This document shows, piece by piece, positions 21,622 to 31,413 of a stretch of DNA of 64,000 bases. The notes below the pieces were generated by a model. The model was not told where the DNA came from. It made no database searches and saw only the letters and a list, made by a program, of their open reading frames with translations. The position numbers and the translations under genes were made by a program. This DNA is from Furcasterigmium furcatum. Lineage: Eukaryota > Ascomycota > Sordariomycetes > Glomerellales > Plectosphaerellaceae. Each line of letters starts with the position of its first letter. Within the stretch, counting starts at the first letter, position 1. The stretch lies in assembly GCA_001599815.1 (NCBI GenBank), contig BCIA01000003.1:2170001-2234000 (forward strand), read 5' to 3'.

Positions 21622-22389
21622 GTCGAAGAATTTGACGAAGGCTGCCTCTTGGCCCCGGGATAGAACGGACGGTGACTGTTGGTGATGAGATGATGTCGTT
21701 GCACGGCAGCTGGCAGGGCAGCGGGGGGAGCACCGGGCCGAGATCTGGCATGGGACCGTGTTCACACTGTACACTAATAGCACTAATAAGGGGAAGATAA
21801 TGTACTCGGCGGGGGGTCTTAGTCACCGAACTTTATGTCACCGAGGTGGTGCGGGTCGTCGTCTCTCGCCCAGAGTTCCCATGCCTCCATGCTCCTCTAT
21901 GCTTGCGCAACCGGCAGGTTCATCCATGCCTGAGTGCGGATATCAGCGGTGCATGGCCATGTGGTGGTGCCGGTTTCGCCAGCGGCCCGGCTTGATGGGG
22001 CATTGGCCAAGAGCGTGCCAGTCTGAACAAGAGAGACGACGGTCTTTCACGATTGCATCCCCGAGACAGCCGCGCTGGATCGACAAGAGCAGGGGATATC
22101 GCTCCCTCTTCGCAGAATGAAGACGTTTGTGCAACATGCGCTGCACCGGACATGGCCTCGACTTGTCCGATCTACCAGCTACTGCACCAATGGGCTGCGG
22201 CACGCGCGAGGACTGGCTATAGTCGCCGACCATCACCAGCCTGTGGCCCTCGAATCTGAACCGTGAGCAACACAACGCTTAGTGAAAGTCTCTGCTAATG
22301 CAAGCATCCGCAGGCCTGGGCGCGACCCTTGGGACCTGTCGTCCTCTAGCACGGGTGCGGCGGCACGCTGGCTCAGTGAGCCCTACGAG
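21622..22389. promoter_or_regulatory. shared divergent promoter region, bZIP (-) and TPP enzyme (+)
   Basis: 768 bp between divergent starts. It contains a TTAGTCACC element at 21819 and a direct repeat of CACTAATA at 21772/21781. No gene seen. Confidence 0.55.
21819..21827 (+). promoter_or_regulatory. TTAGTCACC element
   Basis: Nine-nt match to the elements at 13559 and 17832, located 198 bp upstream of the bZIP start. This would allow autoregulation. A related GTCACCGA follows at 21838. Sequence evidence only. Confidence 0.4.
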
Positions 22390-24441
22390 ATGGGACACAG
22401 GGGGAGTCTGGGTCTCGCTGAGTCTGGCCAGACGGGGGCTGATATCTTCCGCCACCTGATGCAGAAACATCAGGTCGACCATATATGTAAGTCTGCCGGC
22501 GCATGATGAACCAGCCCCTGACTAACCTCTTCCTCCTCTGCTGCTCCCAGTTGGTCTTCCGCCACCCCCTATTCTCGACGCGCTCAGCGCCGTGGATAAC
22601 GCCGCATCGTGGATCCGTGTCGTGTGTGCCCAGCACGAGCAGGGGGCCGGCCACATGGCCGAGGGCTACGCGCGCGCCTCGGGCCGGCCCGGCGTCGTGT
22701 TCGTCTCGAGCGGCCACGGGCTCACAAACATGGTGACCCCGATGCAAGATGCCCTATCGGACGGGACGCCCATGGTGGTCTTCTTCGAGTGGGATGGCAA
22801 GCCGACGCCGGGAGACCTCGAGTCGCTAGACGCCATCGGGATCACGGGCGCGTGCACAAAGTGGAACGTGGCAGTACAGTCGGTCGATGAGCTGCCTCGG
22901 CGGGTCAAGGAGGCATTCGAGGTCGCGACGAGCGGGAGACACGGCCCTGTTCTCGTGGACCTACGCGGTTGCAGCATGATGGGAGGGAGAGGTCACGGCA
23001 CGCACATGCTGAGGCAGTCCGCCACGTGCACGACAACGTCCACAGCGGCGAGCAACGACCACTCGTCGCTGCCTCGCATCACGGGCCTGGCGTCACGCAT
23101 AGCAACGCAGTGGACGCAGCACCATGTTGACGAAACCCTCTGCTCGGTGGCGCACCGGATCAACAGCGCGGAGAGACCCGTAATCTATGCAGGCCAAGGC
23201 GTGGTCTTGTCGCCGGGCGGGCCGGCGCTGCTGGAGGAGCTCGCTGACAAGTGCGCCATCCCGGTCACGACTACGCTGCAGGGCCTAGGCGCGTTCGATG
23301 AGACGGACACCAAGGCGCTGCACATGCTAGGGATGCACGGCACGGGTTATGCTAACAAGGCAATGCAGGAGGCCGACCTGATTATCGCTCTGGGGGCGCG
23401 CTTCGACGACCGCGTGACCATGAACGTGGCCAAGTTTGCTCCCAAGGCGCTCGCGGCCGAGAGGGCCGGGGATGGGTGCCAGGGTGGTATCGTCCACTTC
23501 GAGATTGCGCCAAAGAACATCAACAAGGTTGTGCAGGCGACCGAGGCCGTGGAGGGGGACGTGGCAACCAACCTGGCCCGCCTGCTCCCACGCCTCGAGC
23601 CGCGCTCCATGACAGACGAGCGCCGGGCGCCGTGGTTCCAGGCCATTGACGCGTGGAAGGCCCGATGGCCGCTCTCCCACTACGAGCGCACACCCGGCCG
23701 CATCATGCCCCAGGCCCTCATGGAGCAGCTGAGTAACATCGTTGCCGCTCGCGGCCTAAAGGACCGGACCTACATCACGACGGGCGTCGGGCAGCACCAG
23801 ATGTGGGCAGCACAGTACTTTCGCTGGGAGTACCCGCGCACCATGATCACATCGGGCGGCCTAGGGACTATGGGGTATGGGCTGCCGGCCGCTATCGGGG
23901 CGAAGCTGGCCCGGCCCGAGGGGCTCGTCATCGACGTTGACGGCGACGCCTCGCTCGCCATGACCGTCTCGGAGTTGCTAACCGCGGCTCGGTTGAACAT
24001 CGACGTCAAGGTCATCCTGCTCAACAACGAGGAGCAGGGCATGGTGACACAGCTGCAGAACGTCTACTACGAGGACCGCTACGCGCACACGCACCAGTCT
24101 AATCCGGACTTTGTACGCCTCGCAGGGGCCATGGGGCTCCAGAGCCGGTCCGTCTCGCGCCCGGAGGACGTCACCGAAAGCCTGGAATGGCTCATTGAAT
24201 CCAAGGGCCCCGCGCTACTCGAGGTCGTCACCGACAGGAAGGTGCCCGTCCTGCCCACCGTACCAGCCGGCCGTGGCCTCGACGAGTTCATCGCCTATGA
24301 TGAAGGTCAGTCCGCATACCGCTAAGTGGCCTGCCCGAGTAGCGTTACGTCTCTTGTTACTGACTTGGTTCTTCCCCGGCAGCACGAGCAAGGAAACGAC
24401 GCGAGCTGATCCGTCAGCGAACGTCAGGTCTCCACGGTTGA
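22390..24441 (+). CDS. acetolactate-synthase-like TPP/FAD enzyme with altered active site
   Basis: Three exons: 22390-22486, 22551-24305, 24383-24441, giving 636 residues. All three TPP-enzyme domains are present: the PYR domain with catalytic Glu62 in HEQGAGHMAEGYARA, the FAD domain (LQGLGAFDETD, GARFDDRV) and the PP domain with GLGTMGYGLPAAIGAK, VDGDASLAM and the NNEEQGMVTQ motif. It resembles Ilv2 closely (acetolactate from two pyruvates, first step of Val/Leu synthesis). It departs at important sites: Leu534 replaces the usual Trp after MVTQ; the loop normally GQVP..GTDAFQE is EWDGKPTPGDLES (112-124), losing the conserved Gln; and the PKD lysine region is RGC. No mitochondrial presequence is evident from this ATG. 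The start is uncertain, as the upstream frame has no other ATG. Possibly a paralogue with new substrate or inhibitor resistance. Confidence 0.85.
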
Positions 24442-24786
24442 CAGGGGTTGAGGTACAAGGACGCGATGGCCCGATTCACTCCTGACGCCAATATTCTGTC
24501 CAGGTCTCTCTGTAGCCTGATCCGGAGTAAATGTGAAGGTTCGATTCTAGACGGCGGGTGGAAGCAATTAGGGTTCAACAACAGATAAGCCCGACCATTA
24601 AGAAAACAGAATTCACGTATTTCAGCTATCGGACCCGTCATGTGTACTGTGGATTCTACGGTCTCGAGTCAAATCGTGCAGCGAACCCTTGGCACGCCTG
24701 CGCTCAGGGGCAAGTAACACGAAATAGATGAACAGTCTCTAAAACAGATAGCTTCGTTGTGCATTCTACAAACGGACGACATTACC
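24442..24786. other. convergent intergenic region
   Basis: 345 bp between the 3' ends of the TPP enzyme (+) and BCKDH E1alpha (-) genes. No gene or motif seen. Confidence 0.5.
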
Positions 24787-26488
24787 CTATTTTGCAGTAG
24801 ACAAGCCATCGAGGCCGCCTTCGTGCTCCCCGCAGTCGTACTCGGCCGGGTACTTGAGCATGATGCGCCGCAGCTCCTCGCGCTGCGCCTCAGCCTCCTC
24901 GGTCAGCTCCGCGTAGACGTCGTCGAAGATGGCGTCAAGACCCGGCTTCTTCTCCTTCTCGGCGCGCGTCAGCTCGCGGATGACGTCCTTGCGGGCCTTC
25001 TGGCGGGCCTCCTTCTCGGCGTCCTCGCTCCAGAGCCCTCGGCCCTCCAGCCAGCCGCGCAGGCGGGTGAGAGGGTTGCGCGAGGACCGCCAGACGCTGC
25101 CCTCGTCGGTACTCCGGTAGGCCGAGCTGTCGTCGCTGGTGCTGTGGTGGGAGATGCGGTAGCTCATATACTCGAGCAGGACAGGCTTGCCGCCATCTTC
25201 GAGGGCGCGGCGCCGAGCCTCCTTCATGGCCTCGTAGACTGCAAATATATCCGTGCCGTCCACACGCAGCGTCTCGATGCCGTATCCGGCACCGCGGCTG
25301 GCGATGCCGTCGCCCTTGTACTGCTGGGACGCGGGCGTAGAGATGGCGTACCCGTTGTTACGGCAGACGAAGACGACGGGGCACCTTTGCATCGCTGCCA
25401 CATTGAGCGCCCCGTGGAAGTCGCCCTCGCTAGCCGCACCCTCGCCAAAGTAGGCGACCGCAACGCACGGCTCGGCCTCCTCGAACAGCGTCTTCATCTT
25501 AAGGGCGTAGCCGGCGCCCGTCGCGTGCGGGATCTGTGTGCCCAAGGTTGACGCCACGGCGTGCTGTCATGCTGGTCAGCAGTTCTTATGGACAGAGAGA
25601 GAGAGGGAGGGAGTGCAGTACGTACAATGTTCACCTTAGCCTTGCCGCTGAAGTGGACGGGCATGTTGCGTCCCTTTCCGGGGTCGTTCTTGTTAGCGGC
25701 GAGTTGGCTCATGAAATCCTCGAGCTGGAAGCCGCGCTGGAGGAAGACGCCGTGCTCTCGATATTGGGTGGTGATGACGTCGCCGGCGGCCAGCGCCGCG
25801 GCCGAGCCGACCATGACGGCCTCTTCACCGTGGGAGACCTGACGCGCGCAAACACGAGCCTCGTTAGCATGTCGTTCCCCACGACCGAGTATCGCAAGGG
25901 GTGTGGGCAAATGGGACAGGGTCAAGCGACTTACCATGTAGAAGCTGAGGCGGCCGTGTCGCTGGGCATCAAACATGATGCTGTCCATGACATTGACTAC
26001 GAGGAAAGTGAGAGCTACGTCAGCGTTTGTCTCTCTTGCTGCATTGTCCCTTCGGGCTGCCTGTATGGTACGCACTGGTGAGCATGTTGCGATATAGTTC
26101 GAGCATCTTTTCGTTGGTGAGCTCGGGCGATAGCTGGCTCTCGTCGACAACGGTGCCGTCAGGCTCCATGATGGAGAATGTGGGGATTGGCGCATGCGTC
26201 CACGGCTCGATCCAGTGCATTTCCCTCGCCAAGGGCGTGTCCATGGCACCTGGGAATTTGCCCCTAGATGCAACAATTCAGGTTCGCGTCAGTCCCGGGT
26301 TTGATAACTATGAGAGAATAGGCGGTAGAGAGAACACGATCAAGGCAGGGAGGTGCTCACGTGGTATAGGACGCCAGCTGGCTCGCCCTCGGCGTTGCAG
26401 ATGACGGTCCGTACCTGCGGCCCTTGGGAGCCATTGCTTGGGCAACCCCGATCACCTTGCCATGGCGTGGTCGTAAGAGGCACCTCAT
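24787..26488 (-). CDS. branched-chain 2-oxo-acid dehydrogenase E1 subunit alpha
   Basis: Five exons: 26488-26361, 26263-26076, 25996-25935, 25838-25626, 25563-24787, giving 455 residues. TPP-dependent decarboxylase subunit of mitochondrial BCKDH, acting on the 2-oxo acids of Val, Leu and Ile. The first about 42 residues are basic and Ser/Ala-rich with no acids (MRCLLRPRHGKVIGVAQAMA), a clear mitochondrial presequence. Then KFPGAMDTP, the VSHGEEAVMVGSAAAL block, and the TPP motif FGEGAASEGDFHGALN..CRNNGYAIS. The YRISHHSTSDDSSAYRS loop is the BCKDH, not PDH, signature and carries the kinase-target serine region. All junctions keep phase. It shares a 614-bp divergent promoter with E2. Confidence 0.94.
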
Positions 26489-27102
26489 CTCGAAATGGGA
26501 GTGAATTCTGGTGATGAAGTTGAAAATCCTGATCAACGCCAAGTATGGCGATCGAATGGGACGGAGGTGGAGGACGAGAGGTGACAACAACAACTCGCAA
26601 CGTGTGCGGTGTGAATGGGAGATCAGGTGCCTTCGGTGCGTGGGGTTTTCAAGGCATTGCCGTGCTCAACCGAGCCGGACATTCTTCTGCATGGTGCCTA
26701 GGTATTCTGCGGGACCTGGCAACCTTCGGAGCGAGGCTGGCTCACGCCGGGGCAATGGATGTAGATCCCCGCGGAGTCGGAGCCGGGATCCCCGCACCCG
26801 CACTCGGACAGGCCGGAGACCATGTGGGGCCTTAGTCAACGTTGTGTAGTCAGTCCGGGTTGTGTGATAAGAGACAGCCGAGGCGGCTTATGTTGTAATA
26901 ATTACCAGGCGTGTCACGAAAGGCTACCATCGGCTGTCTGCCGCAGTACGCATACGGGCCTCCACAGCCCAGGCAGGAGGCGTCTCGCTACACCTCGGAT
27001 GGGTCATGGACATGTTGATATGCGGTCTGGGTAACGACTCCTCGCCGTCCACTCAGCCCAGATTCTTCCCATCTGTTAGACAAGTCTATAGATGTTCAAG
27101 CC
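26489..27102. promoter_or_regulatory. shared divergent promoter region, BCKDH E1alpha (-) and E2 (+)
   Basis: 614 bp between two divergent starts whose products belong to one complex, an arrangement suited to balanced expression. It contains TTAGTCA at 26832. No gene seen. Confidence 0.6.
26832..26838 (+). promoter_or_regulatory. TTAGTCA heptamer
   Basis: Followed by AAC, unlike the CC of three other sites. It is 344 bp from the E1alpha start and 271 bp from the E2 start. Sequence match only. Confidence 0.35.
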
Positions 27103-28848
27103 ATGAATCACTCACTTCGAAAAGGCCTCCAACATGCCTCGAGATGGTCCGCGACAGCGCGTATCACGGCCAAGGTCCTCTCGCCCGGGCCATGCCGTTA
27201 CCCGGCCGGCACCTATCGAACGACACGTCTGTTCCATCACGGTGCAGCCTCCCTTGGCACCGTGAAGCCGTATCTTCTGGCAGACATTGGCGAAGGTTGG
27301 ACCATCCGCAAAGAGGGCGAGGAGCGTGCACAAACATGACTAACGATGGAATCAACAGGCATTACCGAGTGTCAAATCATGTCATGGTCTGTTAAGCCCG
27401 GCGATGAGGTTCAACAGTTCGACCCCATCTGCGAGGTGCAGTCCGACAAGGCTTCCGTCGAAGTCCGTTTCCTCTCCCGTGCTTCTTTTCGGCAGCCGAG
27501 CTGTACTAGTCTGCCGCTTTGCGTGCTTTGCTTGCTTGGGCTGACCAACGTGTCTCGGTTCACAGATCACCTCTCGATTCGACGGCATCATCCGCACCAT
27601 CCATCATGAGGTGGATTCCATGGTGGCGGTTGGCAGTGTAGGTTCAGTCGCGCGGGTCAATGGCTCCTAGCGCTCTTAAGGCGGGCGCGGACAAAGGAAA
27701 CAAATGCTGACGCGACGTAGGCCCTACTCGACATTGAGGTCGAGGAGGAGAACGTTGCTTCTGGGCAGGAGGACGGCGGAGCTCCGGAGCCGAGCGTGTC
27801 TGGGGCGAGCGTGCCCGAGGCCAGAGTCCCCGAGCCCGAACAATCAGTACCGGCGACAGCTACAGGTGCCCCTGGCCTTCCCCGCAACTCCGGACTGCTC
27901 ACTCCTGCCGTCAGACACATGCTCAAGGACCTTCACCTGGAGCTGGCCGACATCGAGGGCACTGGCAAGGACGGGCGCGTCACCAAGGAGGATGTACAGA
28001 ACCACATGAAAACCCTGGGAAGCGCCTCAGCACCCGTGTCAGCTTCGTCGGCGGATTTGACACCAAGCGGTGCCCCAGCTCCACGCCCAAGCCCAGCCCC
28101 TGACCAGGTTAGAGAAGACCAGGTCGTGCCCCTGAGCAGGTTCCAGACACAGATGATGCAGGCTATGACCCGATCGCTGTCCATACCGCACTTCTTGTTC
28201 ACCAACATTGTCGACACGACACAGCTCACCAGCGTGCGCAAGGCGTTTGCCCGCACCGCCGGTGAAGCTGCCAAAGACGAGACGCGGCTATCTGCGCTGC
28301 CCCTCATCCTCAAGGCGCTGTCGCAGGCTGCCACCAGTTACCCCATCATCAACGCGCGCCTCGACGCAACCACGGACCCGGCCAAGCCCAGCATAGTCTA
28401 CAAAGGAGCGCACAACGTGGGAATCGCTGTCGACACGCCCCGCGGCCTAGTGGTCCCCGTCGTGCGCAACGTACAGGACCATTCAGTCCTGTCGCTGGCC
28501 GCCGAGATCCGGCGCTTGGGCAAGGCGGCCCGCGACGGCCAGCTGACTCCGGGCGAGCTTCAGGGGGCCACGCTGGTGGTAAGCAACATTGGGAGCATCG
28601 GCGGCCACGTGGTCGGGCCCATCATCCCGGACCCCGCAGTCTTAATTGTCGGCGTGGGCCAGTCGCAGCATGTTCCCGTCTTCGAGACGGACGGTCAGGG
28701 CGTCGAGCGCCTCGTCAAGCGCGAGCAGACCGTTCTCAGCTGGAGCGCTGACCATCGCGTGCTGGACGGCGCCACGGTGGCACGATGCGCGCAGAAGGTG
28801 GCGCACTGGCTGCAGAACCCAGCTCTCATGGGGTTGCAGCTGAGGTAG
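27103..28848 (+). CDS. branched-chain 2-oxo-acid dehydrogenase E2 (dihydrolipoyl transacylase)
   Basis: Four exons: 27103-27295, 27359-27462, 27566-27637, 27721-28848, giving 498 residues. A basic presequence (about 1-50) is followed by one lipoyl domain (about 55-130) with the lipoylated Lys95 in SDKASVE. A Pro/Ala linker comes next, then the peripheral subunit-binding domain (LLTPAVRHMLKDLHLELADIEGTGKDGRVTKEDV, about 170-207), a second linker, and the catalytic core with His468 in DHRVLDGAT. The core transfers the acyl group from lipoyl to CoA, giving isobutyryl-, isovaleryl- or 2-methylbutyryl-CoA. The single lipoyl domain and PLSRFQ..MTRSLSIPHFLFTN favour BCKDH E2 over PDH or OGDH E2. The E3 subunit is not in the window and is normally shared. 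Confidence 0.94.
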
Positions 28849-29380
28849 GGTGGACAGGCTCCTGGAGTGTGTTTGTCCCGGGGGATCCTGAGGAAAGCCA
28901 TGATAGCTAGTTACGAGGAAGTGACTTGAAATATATTAAGGTCACGAGGACTCACGTCTAAGGCTGCAAGAGGGCGGGAGAATTCGCCGAAATCAGATCA
29001 GTTGTCAATATTCAAAGATGGTTCGTTGATCTTGCCTTGGCTTGTAGAAGTAAACCAGACGAATGATTGTCTGCATCACAGACCTCTCAGCTTGTTTCCT
29101 CCAGTAACTATATGATCTATGCCCAAGATTATTGCTCATCATTGCTTTTCTCTGAGAACCAAGGCCTACCACGCCGAATGGTCGCGCCCATAAACCTCAA
29201 GTCACTAGCACTGACGGGGTATCAAGAGCGAACAAAGTCCGTGTTTCCGTGGATCATCATCGCAAATTTGATAATTTCGCCATTTACACTACGTGGCTCA
29301 CGCTCTCAACCTCCTTGCCAAGGTATACCACCCCTTTGGCACGCCACACGAGTCCCTCGTCTCTATTGTCTATCGGCTTT
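28849..29380. other. convergent intergenic region
   Basis: 532 bp between the 3' ends of E2 (+) and E1beta (-). No gene seen. Confidence 0.5.
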
Positions 29381-30657
29381 CTAATAATCCACGCTCTCCA
29401 GGATGGCGTCGTAGATCCCTGCACACAATCATCAGTACTCATGGCGACGCGGAGCGGAATGAGGCGCTGCTACTCACGGGTTACGTCGGGGAAGATGTAC
29501 TTCTCGTACAGGAGGCCCGTGTGGGTCGTCAAGCCGGCGATCCTGCGGACAGGCGCCTTGAGTTGTAGGAAGAGGTGCTCTTGGATGGTGGCAGCCAACT
29601 CGGCGCCGACGCCAAAGTTGACCATGCTCTCGTGCACGACCATGGCGCGGCCTGTCCTGCCCACGCTCTCGAGGACGTGGGGGCGGTCCCAGGGGTAGAT
29701 AGTGCGCAGGTCGATCAGCTCGACGCTGAGGCCTGGGCGCGCCCTCTCGGCCGCCTCGATGGCCGCCGCGCACGTGTAGAGGGGGCGGCCGTACGAGATG
29801 ATGGTGAGGTCCTTACCCGGCCGGATTGTCTCTGCCTTGCTCAGAGGTAGCGTGTAATAGTCGTCCGGAACCTCTTCAACGGCGGCGCGGTAGAGGATTT
29901 TAGGCTCCATAAAGATGACGGGGTCTTTGGATTCAAGTATTGAGCTGAGTAGTAAGCCCTTGGCCTGCGACGGCGAGCGCGGGACGACAACACGGAAGCC
30001 GGGCACGTGGCAGAAGAGGCTCTCGGGCGACTGTGTATGATACCTAGACGGATCCATCACATCAGCTCATCACGCATCACCAAGAAGAGTCAGCCAGGGG
30101 GGAGGAGGAACCTACAGGGCGCCGTGGCCAACACCGCCGCATGGCATACGCACGACAAGGCCGCCCAGATTGGCGCCCGTCGTGCCCTCGCGGTACCGGA
30201 ACTTACACGCCTCGTTGACGATCTGGTCAAAGGCCGGGAACACATAGTCGGCAAATTGGATCTCGACAACGGGCCGCATACCTTCTGCGGCGGCCCCGAT
30301 AGCGGTGCCCATGATGCCCTGCTCTGTCAATGGCGTGTTGAAGACGCGTTTCTCGCCAAACTCGTCCTGGAGCCCCGTCGTACAGCGGAAGACCCCGCCG
30401 AAGGCCACATCCTCGCCAAAGCACAGAACCCTCTCTGACTCCCGCAGCGCCGTCCGAAGACCCGACCCAACGGCCTGGAACAGGTTCATCCGCGTCGACG
30501 TGCCGTCCGTAGGCAGGCCCGGGGTGCTGGACAGCGTCGAGCGGTCATGGTGCAGGAGGGGCGTCTTGGAAAAGTCGATGGGCGTGTTGAGCTGTCGCTG
30601 GAGGGTTTGGCCCGCCTGCGAGGCGTAGGAGCGCACTTGTCGGGAGAGAAGGCGCAT
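29381..30657 (-). CDS. branched-chain 2-oxo-acid dehydrogenase E1 subunit beta
   Basis: Three exons: 30657-30116, 30043-29478, 29418-29381 (12 codons and the stop), giving 381 residues. Partner of E1alpha in the heterotetrameric TPP decarboxylase. The N terminus (MRLLSRQVRSYASQAGQ) is a mitochondrial presequence with a likely cleavage after RSYAS. Then MNLFQAVGSGLRTAL, the active-site GEDVAFGGVFRCTTGL, TPLTEQGIMGTAIGAA, the VEIQFADYVFPAFDQI strand, and YHTQSPESLFCHVPGFRVVVPRSPSQAKGLL, the BCKDH form of this segment. It ends IYDAILESVDY. The first in-frame ATG was chosen; an upstream TTG frame is ignored. It is the last gene of the strand-alternating run. Confidence 0.94.
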
Positions 30658-31413
30658 GCTGGGCGAGTCTTGGATGTCCTTCACACGCAATGGAAAGCCG
30701 TAGTGTTTAGATGATACTCAAAGACGATGGGAGCTGGCAGCTGGGTGCTAAGTTTGGTGCAGGGCGCCGTTGGTTCTCTCAGACCAGGCGTTTCTGCCCT
30801 TTGCCAGTTGCCATGATATCAAGGCATCTCCATCCCCGACCCTTGCTTGTACCGTGCCTATCCGAAACATGAACGATTGAACCGAGTACCGACTCGGATC
30901 CTGTGGTACACTGTAGGTTAGTAGCAGGATGCTTAGTAGTGTTGAACGTAGTCATCGCTCGATCCGTCGCGGAGACAGGACGGAGAAGACGGACAGAAGG
31001 AAAGGCTAAAGACACCCCTCGGTGAGCTCCTTACTCCTCAACCCCCTATTTCAAAAATATTTTCCACCACCTCTGTAGAGATTTAATAAGTTCTAAAAGA
31101 TTAGTCCTACTACTGCATGTCTAGATACCTGCCTTATGGCGATGTGTCGGGGCACATGACTTAACTCTCAATCAAGCTGCCGCACCTGGGGACCCCTATT
31201 TAAAGGGGCCTCTACAGTGATTCCTTCATTGACACTGTAAATGACGACTGTGTGGGGCTGACCCGTCGGGAAAGCGGTGAACACGTTTCCCCGAATCCTG
31301 GGCGGCAGAAACGACACATCGCTTCTTGGTGCAAGTCGAGGAACTTGAATTGTGGCAGCCACGTTCCACGAAAGCTGGCATCAAGCGGCCCTTTCTTTGC
31401 TGCACCCACAACC
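30658..31413. other. divergent intergenic region, E1beta (-) and Bos1 (+)
   Basis: 756 bp. No gene and no complete TTAGTCA heptamer (only TTAGTCC near 31110), consistent with the cluster ending here. Confidence 0.5.

Noticed and set aside
22519..27343. TGACTAA matches at 22519 and 27337 as bZIP sites
   Set aside because: Both lie within introns at branch-point position (CTAAC consensus), so they are explained by splicing.
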